Shown here in pieces: positions 42,856 through 52,293 of a stretch of DNA of 64,000 bases. Source of the stretch: Auriscalpium vulgare (Eukaryota > Basidiomycota > Agaricomycetes > Russulales > Auriscalpiaceae); contig JAHBBC010000001.1 in NCBI GenBank assembly GCA_019915015.1, forward strand, positions 558,001-622,000, given 5' to 3'. A program made the translations under genes and the position numbers. The number at the start of each line of letters is the position of its first letter. Within the stretch, counting starts at the first letter, position 1. A model generated the notes under the pieces. That model searched no databases and had not been told where the DNA came from. It saw nothing but the letters and a program-made list of their open reading frames with translations.

Positions 42856-42859
42856 CTTT

Positions 42860-42877
42860 TGGAGCCCACCGCGAGGG
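42860..42877 (+). other. Gypsy-2 primer-binding site
   Basis: TGGAGCCCACCGCGAGGG, 4 nt after the LTR, identical over 18 bases to the Gypsy-1 PBS; both elements should use the same tRNA primer. Confidence 0.78.
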
Positions 42878-43320
42878 TTTCAGTCAGGATTCCTCCGAAG
42901 CAAGCGCCAGCGCCTTCCCCCTTCTCCAATCGACGCCACACCCGTTCCTCCGCTCTCGCCGACGAAGTCCGACAAAGCTTCGTCGTACCCCCACCTGCTA
43001 TCCCCGGATCCCCCACGCTCGTCGGAGATCTCTTCGACGAAGTCCCCAGCCCGGACGCGACTCACAATCACCTTCCGAGTACCTCCGGAAGCGAGTCGTT
43101 CGAGCTACTCGATCACCCACACATCCCAGGCGGCTTCCGAACACCGTCGCCTGCTCTCACACCTTTAACCCCATCGACTCCTTCACGTCCATCGCACCCT
43201 CCGACTCCGATCACTCCACCCTCTCCGACTCCCAACGTCGGACCAGTCACAGCTCCGATCACCTTTATCCCCCCTCCCGCAACAACCATAGCTGCCGTAC
43301 CCCCCGTCGCACCGCTTCCG

Positions 43321-45603
43321 ATGGCTACTCCTATGCCCCCCCGCGGTTCGAAGACCGCCCCCGTTTTTGATGAAGAAAACCCGCGATCCATCAGGCGATT
43401 CTTTTCCGACCTCGAGACGCTTGCGGCGCAGTCTGGTCTCACCGACCAGCAGAAGAAAGATTGGGTACAACGCTATGTCCCGATCGAGGTCGCCGATTGT
43501 TTCGAGGCTCTGCCAGGCTTCGCAGGCACGTACGACGTGTTCAAGGCCGAGATAAAGGCACTCTACCCCACCGCCGATGAGGATCGCACCTACTCCACTT
43601 CCGACCTCGAATCGCTCATCTCCGACACGCGTCGCACGTACATGGTCACACTCGACGACTTCGCTGCCTACTACCGATCGTTCATTACGATCTCCGGATT
43701 CCTCATCCGGCATCATCGGTACTCCGACATGCAGCAGAAGAGCGACTTTCCGCGTGGGATCCCCGACTACCTTTGGCCGCGCATCGAGGCGCGATTGCAA
43801 GTCAAGAAGCCCGATGTGGTCCCAGGCGACAGCTACGAGGTCGCCGACGTCAATAGCGCTGCTCGCTTCGCACTTCAGTCGGTCTCGAGGGACATCAGAG
43901 GAGCCACCACCGCTACCTCTACGACTGCTCCGACCATCGTCGCAAACCCGCCAGCTCCAGATCCACAGTCGCAGACCCCTCCGCCCGCAATTAAGGCCGA
44001 GGACATCATCGCATCGTTCGTCCGAACGCTGATGCAGGGAGGCGCACTCCCAGGCGTGACTCAACAGGCTGCGGCGGCACCAGTCGCAGTCGCAGTTCCG
44101 GCAGTCGCAGTCGCCCCAGCGGCTGTCCCCAATGCGAACATGCAGCGCCTGGCAGGTCGATGCCTGTACGATGGAGCTTCCGATCATCGCATCTCAGCGT
44201 GCCCCGCAGTCGAAGAAGATATTCGGGCAGGCATAGTCGCTCGGAACGCGGACGGAAAGGTTACCCTGCCCAACGGTACCTTCGTGCCCAGTCGCATCAC
44301 AGGCGACTTCCTTCGCGATCGGGTTAGAGAGTGGCATCGTCGCAAGGCAGCGGAGCAGCCAGGGGCTGCCGCCCAACTGTTCGTCGGCGTAATCCCGGAG
44401 GAGCCCCTCCAAGTCTTCACCCTCTCGACTTCCGATCGCATCGCCACGCTTGAAGCGGAGCTCGCACAGCTACGCGGCGAGAGGACTGCCTCGACCAACG
44501 CGCAAGTCTTTGACGGTGTGGAGATCACGCGTCGCACTAAGCCCAAGCAGGCTGCGGCCGCTCCGACGGCTTCCGATCAACCAGCCAAGTCCTCCGATCA
44601 GTCGGCGCCCGCACCGGCGCATCCCTTTCGAGGTGCACGCGATGCGACCGACGCGCCGGTGAAGCCCAAGACAGTGCCAGCCGACCCTCCCAAGGCGGTT
44701 CGCGAGCCCAACTATCGCAACCTGCCCCCGGTCCACCGATCGGAGATCGCAGAGCAAGTCTTTGCTCGCGCTATGAAGGACTCCCAGATCGTCATCACGC
44801 CGGAGGAGCTTTTGTCGCTCGCTCCCGAAGTCCGCGCCAAGTACCGCGACGCAGTCACCCCACGTCGCGCAGTCAACGAGGCAGCAGCAGCACCCGTCGC
44901 GACCACGAACTATCATCGCGTCACAGTGGAGGAAGTCCCCGACGAGGAGCTCGTGTCACCGGCCGCTGCGATAAGGCAGGCTGAGGAGCGCGTCTTCTCC
45001 AACTACGCCCCCGATCCCCGAAAGGCCTCCAAGGAGCAGCTCTGGTCGAACGAATCGAAGGAGTGCGTCCTGTACATGTCCGACCCGATCGAGATGTACC
45101 TCAACGATCTCGGCCCCGGCGAGTGCCCCGACCCCGACATGCTCACAGTCGCTCGCGACTCGCACGCTCTCCGATCGATCGACGGTCTCGTCGCCGGTCG
45201 CGCCACGATCGAGTGTCTGCTGGACCCCGGCTCGCAAGTCATCGCGATGTCCGAGGAGGTCGCCCATTTCCTGGAGCTCGCCTACTCCCCCAACGTCAAG
45301 ATCCGACTTCAGAGCGCCAATCGACAAGTCTCCAGTTCGCTGGGCATGGCGCGCAATGTTCCGATCAAGTTCGGGAACATGACCCTCTACCTGCAGGTGC
45401 ACGTTGTCCGCGACGTCGCCTACGACATTCTCCTCGGTCGCCCCTTCGACGTGCTCACCGAGAGCATCGTCCGCAACTACCGCGACGAGGATCAGACGGT
45501 CACCATCCGCAACCCGAACTCCGACGACATCTTGACGATCCCGACCTTCCCGCGAGGCCATCATCGGTTTCGCAAGGCATGCCATAGCGGCTCCCACCTT
45601 TGA
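43321..45603 (+). CDS. Gypsy-2 Gag-protease with altered zinc knuckle
   Basis: First ATG of the frame is 43321 (MATPMPPRGSKTAPVFDEEN), giving about 760 residues. The same frame is open without an ATG for 155 codons upstream to the PBS (Pro/Ser/Thr-rich), so a non-AUG or spliced start is possible. Capsid-like region: SIRRFFSDLETLAAQSGL, DVFKAEIKALYPTADEDRTY, LDDFAAYYRSFITISGFLI. At about residue 280 the knuckle position reads CLYDGASDHRISAC; the second cysteine of CX2CX4HX4C is Asp, unlike the intact knuckle of Gypsy-1. Protease: LLDPGSQVIAMSEEVAHFLE near residue 634 and YDILLGRPFDVL. It stops CAC-CTT-TGA at 45601, with pol in the +1 frame. Otherwise intact. Confidence 0.85.
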   Translation: MATPMPPRGSKTAPVFDEENPRSIRRFFSDLETLAAQSGLTDQQKKDWVQRYVPIEVADCFEALPGFAGTYDVFKAEIKALYPTADEDRTYSTSDLESLISDTRRTYMVTLDDFAAYYRSFITISGFLIRHHRYSDMQQKSDFPRGIPDYLWPRIEARLQVKKPDVVPGDSYEVADVNSAARFALQSVSRDIRGATTATSTTAPTIVANPPAPDPQSQTPPPAIKAEDIIASFVRTLMQGGALPGVTQQAAAAPVAVAVPAVAVAPAAVPNANMQRLAGRCLYDGASDHRISACPAVEEDIRAGIVARNADGKVTLPNGTFVPSRITGDFLRDRVREWHRRKAAEQPGAAAQLFVGVIPEEPLQVFTLSTSDRIATLEAELAQLRGERTASTNAQVFDGVEITRRTKPKQAAAAPTASDQPAKSSDQSAPAPAHPFRGARDATDAPVKPKTVPADPPKAVREPNYRNLPPVHRSEIAEQVFARAMKDSQIVITPEELLSLAPEVRAKYRDAVTPRRAVNEAAAAPVATTNYHRVTVEEVPDEELVSPAAAIRQAEERVFSNYAPDPRKASKEQLWSNESKECVLYMSDPIEMYLNDLGPGECPDPDMLTVARDSHALRSIDGLVAGRATIECLLDPGSQVIAMSEEVAHFLELAYSPNVKIRLQSANRQVSSSLGMARNVPIKFGNMTLYLQVHVVRDVAYDILLGRPFDVLTESIVRNYRDEDQTVTIRNPNSDDILTIPTFPRGHHRFRKACHSGSHL
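45598..45603 (+). promoter_or_regulatory. Candidate +1 frameshift site CTT-TGA
   Basis: Gag ends ...CAC CTT TGA T. Pol is open in the +1 frame (ACC TTT GAT GAT CTA), so slippage of the CUU-bound tRNA onto UUU would pass the stop. CUU-UGA is the known +1 shift motif of bacterial prfB; use here is inferred. Confidence 0.45.
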
Positions 45604-48600
45604 TGATCTAGGTGAAGATGAAGCCATCGCCATGATCATCGAAGGCGATGGCGACGACGCGCGCATCATTGCATATACCCCAATTGACGCCTCCGACGAC
45701 TCCGCGATTCAAGCTGCCTACGTTACCGCCTCCGAAGCCCGCACGCATTTGCCAGAGTACGCAGCCCCGTCTTTCTTGAACAAAATATGTCCCGCAGAGC
45801 CTTGTAAATCACGTACGACTCCCGAATCAAATCTTGGTCACCAGTATACACAGTCCGATCGCAAGCCATCTCCGACTCAGAAACCGCGCTATCGACACCC
45901 ACATCTTGACGATGACACTCAGCAATATCTTGGACATTCCCCGCGACCACCGACCACTTTCTTGAACTCGTCCACATCGTCGCCTTCGCCTTCCGATCAG
46001 GATCCAGTCGGCATCTTTCTTGGCAAGAAGAAGTACAAGCCCGTCGCAGACAAAGTCCGACCCGTTCTTGGCACGCTCCCTGACGGGTTTCGCATCGAGC
46101 GCAGCATCATCGGAGACCCCCTCGCATCCATGCCACCGTTATCGACGCATCCCCCGCCCTTCGTTCCCACCGGTCGATACACCCAAGAACGTCACGACAA
46201 GATGGACGCGAACCCCAGCTACGAATTCCTCACCCCGACCGAGCGCGATCTATTGCACGACATCATCGTAAAGCAGAACGAGGCTTTCGCATGGGACGAC
46301 ACCGAACGCGGCAGCTTCAAGCCCGAATACTTCCCTCCGATCCAGATTCCCGTCGTCGCACACGTCCCATGGGTCGATCGCAACATCCCCATACCCCCGG
46401 GCATCTACAACGACGTCTGCGCCATGATCAAACGGAAGATCGCGGCAGGTGTCTACGAGCCCTCGAACTCTTCCTACCGATCGAAGTGGTTCTGCGTCGC
46501 AAAGAAGGATGGCAAGAGTCTACGTATAGTCCACTCGCTCGAGCCACTCAACGCTGTCACGGTCGCACACTCCGGCGTCCCTCCGATCCAAGAACAACTT
46601 GCGGAACAGTTCGGAGGACGTGCCTGTGGTGGCATTCTCGACCTCTACGTCGGATACGACGAGCGACTCATCGACCCCCGATCCCGCGACTTCACGACCT
46701 TCCAGACGCCTTACGGAGCACTTCGTCTAGTCACCCTTCCGATGGGGTGGACGAACTCGGTCCCCATATTCCACGACGACGTCACGTTCATTTTGCAGGA
46801 TGAGATCCCGACCTTCACAGTGCCCTTCATCGACGATGTTCCCCTCAAAGGCCCCAAGTCCGACTATCGACTTTCCGATGGATCTTACGAGATGATCCCG
46901 GAAAACAAGGACATTCGTCGCTTCGTCTGGGAGCACCTCACCAACGTCAATCGGATCCTCCAGCGCATGCGCTACTCCGGCGGTACCTTCTCCGGTCCCA
47001 AGTCGATACTCATCGCTCGCGAATTCACCGTCCTCCGACACCTCTGCACTCCGGAAGGTCGCCGCGCAGATCCGACCACAATCTCAGCCATCACGAACTG
47101 GGGTCCTCTCAAGGATCTTTCCGACGTTCGCGCCTTCCTTGGCACAGTCGGAGTCTGCAGGATATTCATCAAGGACTTCGCGAAGCATGCGTGGCCTCTC
47201 ACCAAGCTCACACGGAAGGGTACGGAGTGGGAGTACGGTCCCGATCAGCACAAGGCGCAAGAGTACCTCAAAAACGCGCTGGTCAAGTCGGACGCCCTTC
47301 GAGCGATCGATTACGAGTCGCAAGCACCAGTCGTGCTCGCAGTCGACACATCCTACATCGCCGTCGGCTACATTCTCGCCCAAGAGGAACTGAACAACCC
47401 GAAGAAGCGTTACTACAGCCGTTTTGGATCGATCTCGCTCAACGATCGCGAACGACGCTTCTCCCAGCCCAAGCTCGAGATCTATGGACTCTTCCGATCG
47501 CTTCGCGCCCTTCGCATGTACCTCATCGGACTAAGGAACTTCATCGTCGAAGTCGATGCCAGCTCGATCGGAGGAATGCTCAAGAACCCCGATTTGGTTC
47601 CGACGGCTAGCATCAATCGCTGGATCATCGGCATCCTCGTCTTCAAGTTCCTCCTGCGACACGTCCCAGGCATCGCACATGGTCCCGACGGACTGTCGCG
47701 TCGCGTCCGACAACCAGGCGATCCAGAAGAACCCCCCGACGAAGACTACGACGATTGGCTCGACAACCTGTACGGATTTTTGTTCGCAGTCCCCACGCAT
47801 AGCTCCACAGTCAAACCCGACCAAGCTCCCTCCCTCCCCGCCCCAGGACTCAACGCTGTGTTCGCATTGACCGCGGACGGTCAAGATCTCAGTGAGGAGG
47901 AGGAGCCCGAGCTATCGTACGATGAAGTCCCACGCAGCGATGCAGCGATCAAAGCCGACGAGCGACTAGTCCATGTTCGCGAATGGTTAGAAGATCCCGT
48001 GCGACCAGATCACCTTTCCGACCAAGAATTTGCGACTTTCGTCCGATACGCCCTCCGATTCTTCAGCACCGGCAATCGACTCTATCGACGCTCAGGAGAT
48101 GGCGCGCACAAGCTCATCCCCCACCCCAAGCGCCGTATCCAAGTCCTAGTCGACTGCCACGACAAAGTCGGACATCGCGGAGTCTTTGCGACTCGATCCC
48201 TAGTCGGAGAACGTTTCTGGTGGCCGTCCTATGAATCGGACGTTATGTGGTATGTTCGCACATGCCACCTCTGTCAACAACGCCAGAAGCGACAGATCCT
48301 CATCCCTCCGACCGTCGCAACTCCCGCTCCCTTGTTCGCAAAGATCTACGTCGACACGCTGCACATGCCCGTCTCAGGAGGATACCGCTATATCGTCCAA
48401 GGTCGCTGCTCACTTACGACCTACCCGGAGTTCTCCCTACTCAAGAAGGAGAACTCCGTCGCGATCGCGGACTGGATCTTCCAAAGCATCCTCTGTCGCT
48501 GGGGTTCCCTGTCGGAGGTCGTCACTGACAATGGCGGTCCTTTTGTCAAAGCCCTGGTTCATCTTGAGAAGAAATACCACATACGCCACATTCGCATCTC

Positions 48601-49354
48601 AGGCTACAACTCTCGTGCTAACGGAATCGTCGAACGTGCTCATTATGACGTTCGGCAAGCACTCTACAAGGCCGCGAATGGTGACCAGACCCAGTGGGCG
48701 CGCTGCGCTTTCTCGGTGTTCTGGTCGGAACGTATCACGGTTCGGAAGCGCATGGGCTGCTCCCCATACTTCGCTGTCACCGGATGTCACCCGATCATTC
48801 CCCTCGACATCTCTGAAGCGACGTACCTCCAGCCCCCTCCCGAATCTCTTCTCTCGACCACAGACCTCATCGCGCGACGGGCAATCGCACTGCAGAAACG
48901 ACATGATCAAGTCTCCGCTCTCCGATCGGACGTATACGCTGAGCGACTCGCGAACGCTAGGAAGTTCGAGAAGGAACATTCGCACGTCATCAAGAACTTC
49001 GACTTCAAGCGAGGCGCTCTAGTACTCATCCGACACACTGCGATCGAGAAGTCACTCAATCGGAAGATGCGCCCGCGCTATCTAGGACCCCTAGTCGTCG
49101 TCTCCCGCAATCGGGGAGGAGCATACATCGTCGCGGAGCTGGACGGCTCTGTACTCGACCGTCCGATCGCCGCATTTCGAGTCATCCCCTACTTCGCTCG
49201 CAAGGAGATTCCCTTCCACCTGTCCGACGTCGACATAGACACTCATCGACTACGCGAGTTAGAAGCCTCGACACAACATGGCAACGACGACGGCGAAGAG
49301 CCACCCCTTCTCGACGCACCCGACGACGAAGACGAAGTCCCCGACCAAGGGTAG
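45598..49354 (+). CDS. Gypsy-2 Pol: RT, RNase H, integrase
   Basis: Open frame of about 1,240 codons; probable entry by +1 shift, with the first internal ATG at 45632. RT: ILDLYVGYDERL, TLPMGWTNSVPIFHDDVTF, FIDDVPLKGPKSDY (catalytic DD near residue 398). RNase H: VVLAVDTSYIAVGYILA, RFSQPKLEIYGLF, AHGPDGLSRRV. After an acidic linker (ADGQDLSEEEEPELSYDE, which overlaps the internal hairpin/purine module), the integrase has HDKVGHRGVFATR...CHLC (zinc-binding), YVDTLHM, VVTDNGGPF and NGIVERAHYDVRQ (D,D-E). The C-terminus has MRPRYLGPLVVVSRNRGGAY. The same layout as Gypsy-1 Pol, with all catalytic residues present. Stop at 49352; the antisense gene ends 354 bp downstream, tail to tail. Confidence 0.92.
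47867..47903 (+). promoter_or_regulatory. Gypsy-2 internal hairpin and polypurine-like module
   Basis: Stem TTGACCG, loop CGGA, stem CGGTCAA (47867-47884), then GATCTCAGTGAGGAGGAGG. Matches the LTR-proximal copy (52255-52293) at 35 of 39 positions, with paired changes at the stem base (T-A here, C-G there). It lies within pol between RNase H and integrase, where retroviral central PPTs also lie. Confidence 0.65.
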
Positions 49355-49707
49355 AGAGTTCCGATCGCATCATCCCCCCCGACATTCCTTTCCTTTTCCA
49401 TCCCCATCACTAAGTCGCTCGCGTCGTATCGTTGTAGCGCAGGCCCACTCAAGATAAAGGGCCTTAGCCTATGAAGGATTACTGAGGCTTAAACAAAAGT
49501 CATTAGTTCGACTTAGTCGGACGCCCACATTCTTTTATCAACACATAATCGGAGCCAAGTCGAAGTTCCCGCGCAGTCATCAAGTCAGTCGGAGCGGTCA
49601 AGAAAGCGGGTCTATTCAAAAGTCAAGGCGCAGCAGGTTACACAAGATCGAGTCGCGCTACAATTACAGGGTATCTACTGCGTCGCCTCACATCTCCGAC
49701 CATTCGC
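49355..49707. other. Spacer between pol and antisense gene
   Basis: 353 bp of convergent 3' flanks, pyrimidine-rich at first (CATCCCCCCCGACATTCC). No coding signal. Confidence 0.4.
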
Positions 49708-51763
49708 CTACTCCTCGAACACCTCATACCACTCGTCCTCCTCGCGCAGGATCCTCGGCACCTGCCCCGCCTCGTACGCCCTCCAGAGGGGCGCGTTGAT
49801 CAACCGGACGTCGCGCCACCAGCCGTCGATGAACGAGTCACGGAGTGCGAACATGTTGGCGAGTTCCTCCGATCGCGTCTTGCGCACTTCCTTGACGATG
49901 AGCTTGATGCCCCCCGGAGTCCTGGCGCCCGAGACCGTCTCGACCGGCCCAGCGACGAGGTCTTGAAGCGAGGCGAAAGAGGGAAACGCGATGAAGTCGC
50001 GTGGACGTGGACCGGGAGGGAGAATGTGCTGACGGAGCGCCTTGCCCTTGCCCTTGCCCTTGCTGGCGGTCGGACGCGCGGTCGCTGGTTGCGACGGACC
50101 TAAGAAAACGGTTAGCGCAGCCCCGAACAAGTCCAAGACAGGACTCACCTGCGACCGGCTCCTCCTCTGCCTCGAACACGTCGACCGGCGGCGTTTGCCA
50201 CTCCGCGACCTCTTGCACCCACGAGCCTGCGCGTTCCGATCCTGAGCGCGGCACGTCAGTCGTCGCCTCGGGACTCGCCAAGAAGAGCCGACCGCTCTTA
50301 CCTGGCACCGTCCGTTGCGTCTGCGACTCTGGCGGCATGTCTTGACGCGCTACTTCGACTTGATGCGACGGTCCGGCCTCTTGAGTCATGTCGACGTCCA
50401 TGTTGGCTAGTGCGGGGACGGCGGCGGCGACAGGCGGCGGAGGCTTGCCGACGAAGGAACGGGGAGGACCTAAGAAGGGATCAACAACGAAGTCAGCAGT
50501 GATCGGAGGACGACACAGGGGGTACTCACCTTGTGCCGACGCCCGTGTCTCCTTGCGCGCGGTCTCATGCGCCCTCTTCGGAGCCTTGAAAGCAGGGCCG
50601 GAGTCTTCTCGATCGGGAGTCGCTGACGCGACCCGCTTGTGGCCTGCGACTGGTATAACCGCTTCTGTCTTGTGTCCGGCCGCCGCGGACGCCTTCCGCG
50701 CAAGCATAGTCGCTACGAGCCTACGTCAACAGCGGCGGCCAGGAGAAAGGAAAAGGGACATACCGCGCGCTTCGGCTTCACTCCACCGACACCCCTTCTT
50801 CGCCTTTCTGCACTTCTCGCACTCCACGGTCCATCCCGACGGCTTGAGGGTCGCCTTGTAGCGACAATCGATCCGCCCATCCGAGCCTGTCTCCGCGCAG
50901 TAGTCGCAAGCCTGTGGAAGAGTCAGCATGCGGTCGGAGAACAAAAGCGATCAGGACTTACCGCTTTGCCCTTGTAGTTAAACTCGCCGACTTGGATGCG
51001 AGTGACGAGAGCGTCGGCGTGCGCCTTCGCGAACTGCATCCGGGTGCTGAACTCCCTATCCGACTCGCCTTTACGTCGGCGAGCGACGACGGACTCCGCG
51101 ACGTGAGGAGCGACCTCGACGATCTCGTCGCTCCCCGACTCGTGTACCTCGCCGTCTTCAGACGACTCCGTCTCCGGGACCTCCTCGACCGCGATCGGAG
51201 CCAGCGACACTGCACGAGCAGAAGTCGGCTGGTAGGGTGGATGGATCGAGCGGCGAGGCTGTACAGGGAGAGGAGCGGGAGATGGCTGTGCAGGAACAAG
51301 CGGTGCGACGAACGCGTCCGGCGCGGCGTCGCTGGCGAGCATCTGCTGGAAGTACTCGTCATCGTCTACCTGGAGGAAGAAGTCAGTCGCAAAAGCATCA
51401 TTCAAGAAACAAGGGCGTACCTCAGGCTCTACGGCCAGCTCCGACGCGTCGTAGAGGGCTTCCCGGGCCAGCTCCTTCCACTCAGGACTGCCGTGCGCCC
51501 GGTAGATCGCGCGGAAATCCACGATGATTTCTGCGAGTCGCGCCTCGACGTTCGGATAGGCGTGGCCGAAAGCCTGACGAGAAGCGGATCAGTCGCAATG
51601 TCGCGCAGAGGATCAAAAGGTTACTCACAATCGCCTTGTCCATGTTGCGCACCCATTGGAGTTTTTCGGCTGCGCTTGCGTCGGCAGACCACTGATTGAA
51701 GACGCGTTCGAGTTGGCGGACAACGCTATCGTCGGAGAGTCGGCGAGGAGTGGGGGCAGACAT
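49708..51763 (-). CDS. Gypsy-2 antisense gene, six-Cys zinc-cluster-like protein
   Basis: Multi-exon gene on the strand opposite to gag-pol. The start is ATG at 51763 (MSAPTPRRLSDDSVVRQLER); a TATA-like CATAAAAG lies about 65 bp upstream (51827-51834). Exon 1 ends VRNMDKAI. Further exons give EARLAEIIVDFRAIYRAHGS, a disordered acidic linker (ETESSEDGEVHESGSDE) and a basic helical part (ARRRKGESDREFSTRMQFAK). A phase-0 intron (GTAAGT...CACAG, about 50910-50962) sits directly before the cysteine motif CDYCAETGSDGRIDC...CEKCRKAKKGCRW (CX2C-X10-C-X14-CX2C-X6-C). The C-terminal exons hold AT-hook-like basic patches and a conserved-looking end (FIAFPSFASLQDLVAGPVET; LANMFALRDSFIDGWWRDVR; WRAYEAGQVPRILREEDEWY). 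At least six introns. Counterpart of gene C in Gypsy-1; DNA binding inferred from the Zn2Cys6-like spacing. Confidence 0.72.
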
Positions 51764-52256
51764 TTTCAAGAGAGCGCCAGTGGTAGGAAGGCAGGAAGAT
51801 GGAGCCTCCGACTCGCGATCGCACGCCTTTTATGCGATTCCGACGTCCCCATTGTCCCCTAGCAATTCGTTCGACTTCGCAGAATTTTCGATCGCGCCCT
51901 TGTGCTGCCTGCGACGTGCCGACGAATACCGGACTCCGACTCCACGTCTCCGCCTCACCTGCGATCGCCTTTGGTAGCCAAGTACACCTTCCCGGCTGCA
52001 TGACGCGCCGCGCCTAGCCCATGACATCACCACGGCGCCTACGTCTTCATCCAGTATCGACCCTTCCTGCGACGACCCTCCAGACTCGCACGTTCGCCTC
52101 CGACCTGGGTATTTTCCGCCGACCTCGCCCGCCGCAGTCATCCGATCCCGACCGACTCCGCTAATCGCTTCCGACATGCCCGCTATTCGTCTCCGACTCC
52201 CCCGCCATTCAATTCGCTTTCCGACTACTCCCGTACGACTGCATCGCCTCGACGCA
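51764..52256. other. Promoter side of antisense gene and pre-LTR spacer
   Basis: 493 bp with the antisense TATA-like box at 51827-51834 and no other gene seen. Rich in CCGAC/TCGGA words like the rest of Gypsy-2. Confidence 0.4.
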
Positions 52257-52293
52257 CTGACCGTGGACGGTCAGGTTCTCAGTGAGGAGGAGG
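52257..52293 (+). promoter_or_regulatory. Gypsy-2 polypurine tract with NGGA hairpin (LTR-proximal)
   Basis: Stem CTGACCG, loop TGGA, stem CGGTCAG (52257-52274), then GTTCTCAGT and GAGGAGGAGG abutting the 3' LTR. The purine run is the expected plus-strand primer. Confidence 0.75.

Noticed and set aside
42810..44190. Minus-strand frames opposite Gypsy-2 gag (for example 43183-44187)
   Set aside because: Shadow of the strongly biased gag codons; no domain and no start context, and not conserved in Gypsy-1.
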